Shown piece by piece: positions 5,661-7,124 of a DNA stretch of 7,124 bases (positions are counted from its first letter, which is position 1; each line of letters begins with the position of its first letter). A model generated the notes under the pieces. It saw only the letters and a list, made by a program, of their open reading frames with translations, made no database searches and was not told the DNA's origin. A program made the translations under genes and the position numbers. The stretch comes from Candidatus Zixiibacteriota bacterium (lineage in GTDB: Bacteria > SM23-81 > DAOVCL01): NCBI GenBank assembly GCA_030670005.1, contig DAOVCL010000106.1, forward strand, positions 1-7,124, read 5' to 3'.

Positions 5661-6664
5661 TGAGGAGTTCAAAAATCAAGCCAAAAGATAGGGAACTCAA
5701 GAGAAAAGCATACCACCTTTATGACCTTTATCTTTTGAGTGGTAGTGTAAAGCTCCTCAGGGATTTAGAGGAACTCCTGAATTCCTTCCTTTTGACCATA
5801 TTAGGTCAGTTGAAATGTAGGAGCTCAGCCGTTCTCCTCCCACAGAAGGGAGAGGGGTTTCGCACTAGGTATGCAAAGGGGTCCTGGGAAGGTGAGGAGT
5901 GGGTTATAAAGGCAGGGGATCCCCTGGTTGGCTATCTTCTCCAGCAGGGCAGGCCCCTACCCCTACAGGGACGGGGATTTAAGGTGCTTGTCCCCATAGG
6001 GCCTAAGGGGGAGCTTCTGGGCATATTGGCCGTTGGGGAGAAGTTAAAGGGGGAAGAGTTCATCCCAGCAGATATGGAGATGCTCACTATTCTCTCCAAT
6101 ATGATCTCGGTGGCCATCTCCAACATCAATCAGGGGGAAAAACTGGAAAAGATCCCCCATATTGACGAACTGACCGGCCTCTACAATTACCGATCATTTT
6201 CCCTGAGGCTTAAGGAGGAGACCCTGCGGGCCAAGAGATTCGGCAGATATCTCTCCTTAGCCATCCTTGATCTGGACCTCTTTAACCTCTATAACCAGAG
6301 CTCGGGGGAGAAGAAGGGGGATCTGGTATTAAAACAGGTGGCCGCCATAATGAGGAATTCCCTGCGCGAGGTGGATATCCCCTTCAGATATGGAGGCGAA
6401 GAGTTTGCCTTCATTATGCCTGAGGCGAGCAGAAAGATCTGCAAGGAGCTGATGGAAGGGGTGAGGGGCGACATAGAGGAGTATCCCTTCCCGGGGGAGC
6501 AACTCCAGCCTAAGGGAAGATTAACTGCCAGCGTAGGTGGGGCCACTCTTTCCGATGATGCCAAGACGGTGGAGGAGCTTATCTACAAGGCAGATCTCTC
6601 CCTCTATAAGGCCAAGAATTCCGGCCGAAACCTCTCCCTCTGTTATTCGGAAGCACAGAGATGA
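5660..6664 (+). CDS. GAF-GGDEF diguanylate cyclase
   Basis: A 334-residue soluble protein with no membrane segment. Residues about 30-157 form a GAF-type sensory domain. Residues about 165-330 form a GGDEF domain making c-di-GMP from two GTP. It begins with the conserved DELTGLYNYRSF and has the active-site GGEEF at 245-249, metal ligand D204 in DLDLF, substrate-contacting N212 and D221, and K317 in LYKAK. An RxxD product-inhibition site (R236-D239) sits at the correct five-residue spacing. It is atypical where most members have ND..GH..GD: this one reads NQSSGEKKGD, losing the usual Asp and His, which are not the principal catalytic residues. It is probably active and feedback-inhibited. The ATG overlaps the STAS stop (TAATG) with only a weak AAGGG upstream, which implies translational coupling and suggests that the STAS protein controls it, as HsbA does HsbD in Pseudomonas. 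The GAF ligand is unknown. Confidence 0.92.
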   Translation: MRSSKIKPKDRELKRKAYHLYDLYLLSGSVKLLRDLEELLNSFLLTILGQLKCRSSAVLLPQKGEGFRTRYAKGSWEGEEWVIKAGDPLVGYLLQQGRPLPLQGRGFKVLVPIGPKGELLGILAVGEKLKGEEFIPADMEMLTILSNMISVAISNINQGEKLEKIPHIDELTGLYNYRSFSLRLKEETLRAKRFGRYLSLAILDLDLFNLYNQSSGEKKGDLVLKQVAAIMRNSLREVDIPFRYGGEEFAFIMPEASRKICKELMEGVRGDIEEYPFPGEQLQPKGRLTASVGGATLSDDAKTVEELIYKADLSLYKAKNSGRNLSLCYSEAQR

Positions 6665-6679
6665 ACCGGCCCAGGCCAA

Positions 6680-6717
6680 TTCAAGTTTTTTGAATGCCGT
6701 AAAAAAACTCGGCATTT
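6680..6717. repeat. Overlapping, mutually exclusive hairpins after the GGDEF gene
   Basis: Three pairings compete. AATGCCG (6693-6699) can pair with CGGCATT (6710-6716). AGTTTTTT (6684-6691) can pair with AAAAAACT (6702-6709). TTCAA (6680-6684) can pair with TTGAA (6690-6694). No T-run follows the GC-containing stem on either strand, so this is not a classic intrinsic terminator, although its position 16-53 bases past the last stop fits a 3'-end or transcript-stability role. Confidence 0.45.
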
Positions 6718-6854
6718 CCTCTAATCTTCGATTAACGAGGAGAACCTTTGGTAAAGGCACTGACTCCGTCGCCTTGATCCTTCCCCGTTCTATTGCCTTT
6801 TTCCACATTTTTCATTTCACATTCTTAGCCTTGCCAATATATGAACAGGTCCGG

Positions 6855-6888
6855 CTAAGACGCACCTCTCCCCTACCCGAGGTCTTAG
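6855..6888. repeat. Bulged inverted repeat
   Basis: CTAAGA and CCTC (6855-6868, separated by CGCA) are complementary to GAGG-TCTTAG (6879-6888). This gives a 10-pair stem with a 4-base bulge and a C-rich 10-base loop. Its role is unknown. Confidence 0.4.
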
Positions 6889-6967
6889 AATCCCCTCTGG
6901 CCCCCCACATGCGAAATTACCCCCCCTTTAAGTCACATCCTTTCCTTCTATAATGACCTGTTTCCCC

Positions 6968-6996
6968 TTGACAGAGCATTATTATTGTGCTAAATT
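6968..6996 (+). promoter_or_regulatory. Sigma70-type promoter with extended -10
   Basis: A perfect -35 TTGACA (6968-6973) is followed by a 17-base spacer and TAAATT (6991-6996, 4 of 6 matches). TGC just before the -10 gives an extended -10 motif. Transcription would start near 7003 and read into the two hairpins at the window end. A consensus TATAAT also lies at 6949-6954 but lacks a good -35. Confidence 0.6.
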
Positions 6997-7035
6997 GAAT
7001 TTATAGGCTAATCTATCTCGACATTTCGGGGGTTG

Positions 7036-7074
7036 TTTGAAGTCCCGCACTTATTCATAAGTTCGGGATTCAAG
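7036..7074. repeat. Long near-perfect palindrome in the putative leader
   Basis: The left arm TTGAAGTCCCGCACTTAT (7037-7054) matches the reverse complement of the right arm (7057-7073), apart from one bulged G and one mismatch, around a 2-base loop. The outer T/G pair at 7036/7074 can wobble. It starts about 34 bases after the predicted transcription start. Confidence 0.6.
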
Positions 7075-7081
7075 GGTGACA

Positions 7082-7116
7082 GCTACGCAATCCTACACTC
7101 TCTCGGATTGCGGAGC
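7082..7116. repeat. Second hairpin in the putative leader
   Basis: CGCAATCC (7086-7093) pairs perfectly with GGATTGCG (7105-7112) around an 11-base loop. It is extended by GCT/AGC (7082-7084 with 7114-7116) beyond one A/G mismatch. It lies 7 bases after the previous palindrome. Confidence 0.55.
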
Positions 7117-7124
7117 GCCAGAGG

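Larger units (their letters stand above)
6665..7124. other. Non-coding, structure-rich 3' region
   Basis: No supportable gene is seen in these 460 bases. An open + frame over 6537-6953 has low-complexity, protein-unlike composition and mostly overlaps the GGDEF gene. The base composition changes from the purine-rich coding sequence upstream to pyrimidine-rich tracts. The stretch contains inverted repeats at 6680-6717, 6855-6888, 7036-7074 and 7082-7116, and a promoter at 6968-6996. It looks like an intergenic spacer followed by the leader of another transcription unit. Confidence 0.7.

Noticed and set aside
6537..6953. + strand open frame of 138 codons extending past the GGDEF gene
   Set aside because: Its first 128 bases lie in another frame of a clear GGDEF gene, it has no Shine-Dalgarno site, and the remaining translation is Arg/Pro/Ser-rich low-complexity sequence with no recognisable domain.
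7036..7116. tRNA or other standard RNA gene at the window end
   Set aside because: The two hairpins do not form a cloverleaf, and there is no anticodon arm or T-loop at tRNA spacing; no tmRNA, 6S, SRP or RNase P landmark was recognised.

Overview
The window is about 94% coding-dense on the + strand up to base 6664. It carries six co-directional genes that read as one signalling locus of a Gram-negative (outer-membrane-bearing) bacterium. The evidence for an outer membrane is the first gene, which enters the window as the end of what looks like a PorV/PorQ-type beta-barrel. The sequence has moderate GC, AGG/AGA-rich arginine codons and strong GGAGG-type Shine-Dalgarno sites. This fits an uncultured deltaproteobacterial, Nitrospirae-like or related lineage, but the phylum cannot be fixed from the sequence alone.

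Layout: (1) 1-984, the 3' part of a gene for a beta-barrel terminus fused to five TPR repeats. (2) 985-3765, a 926-residue protein joining an RsbW-like serine kinase domain, a two-pass membrane sensor with HAMP, a SpoIIE/RsbU-type PP2C phosphatase and a transposase-type helix-turn-helix (HTH) region. (3) 3762-4520, an orphan ParA-type ATPase. (4) 4492-4782, a 96-residue protein that looks like a ParG/omega-style ribbon-helix-helix partner. Genes 1-4 abut or overlap (TAAATG, ATGA, 29-nt overlap). A 203-base gap with palindromes and a tandem 14-mer repeat follows. (5) 4986-5660, a STAS (anti-anti-sigma-like) protein with its own C-terminal HTH-like region resembling that of gene 2. (6) 5660-6664, a GAF-GGDEF diguanylate cyclase overlapping gene 5 by one base. 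The last 460 bases hold no supportable gene. They contain several inverted repeats and, near the end, a good sigma70-type promoter reading into a highly structured segment that runs off the window.

How the genes may work together (inference): gene 2 carries both opposing activities of a partner-switching switch, kinase and phosphatase, and gene 5 is the obvious substrate through Ser61. Precedents are Vibrio SypE/SypA and Pseudomonas HsbR/HsbA, the latter also tied to a diguanylate cyclase (HsbD). The unusual parts here are matching DNA-binding-like modules on both the phosphatase and its presumed substrate, a ParA/ribbon-helix-helix pair inside the operon, and the absence of any sigma factor. 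One reading is a membrane-anchored, spatially positioned partner switch that controls c-di-GMP output or DNA binding and is linked to an outer-membrane TPR protein.
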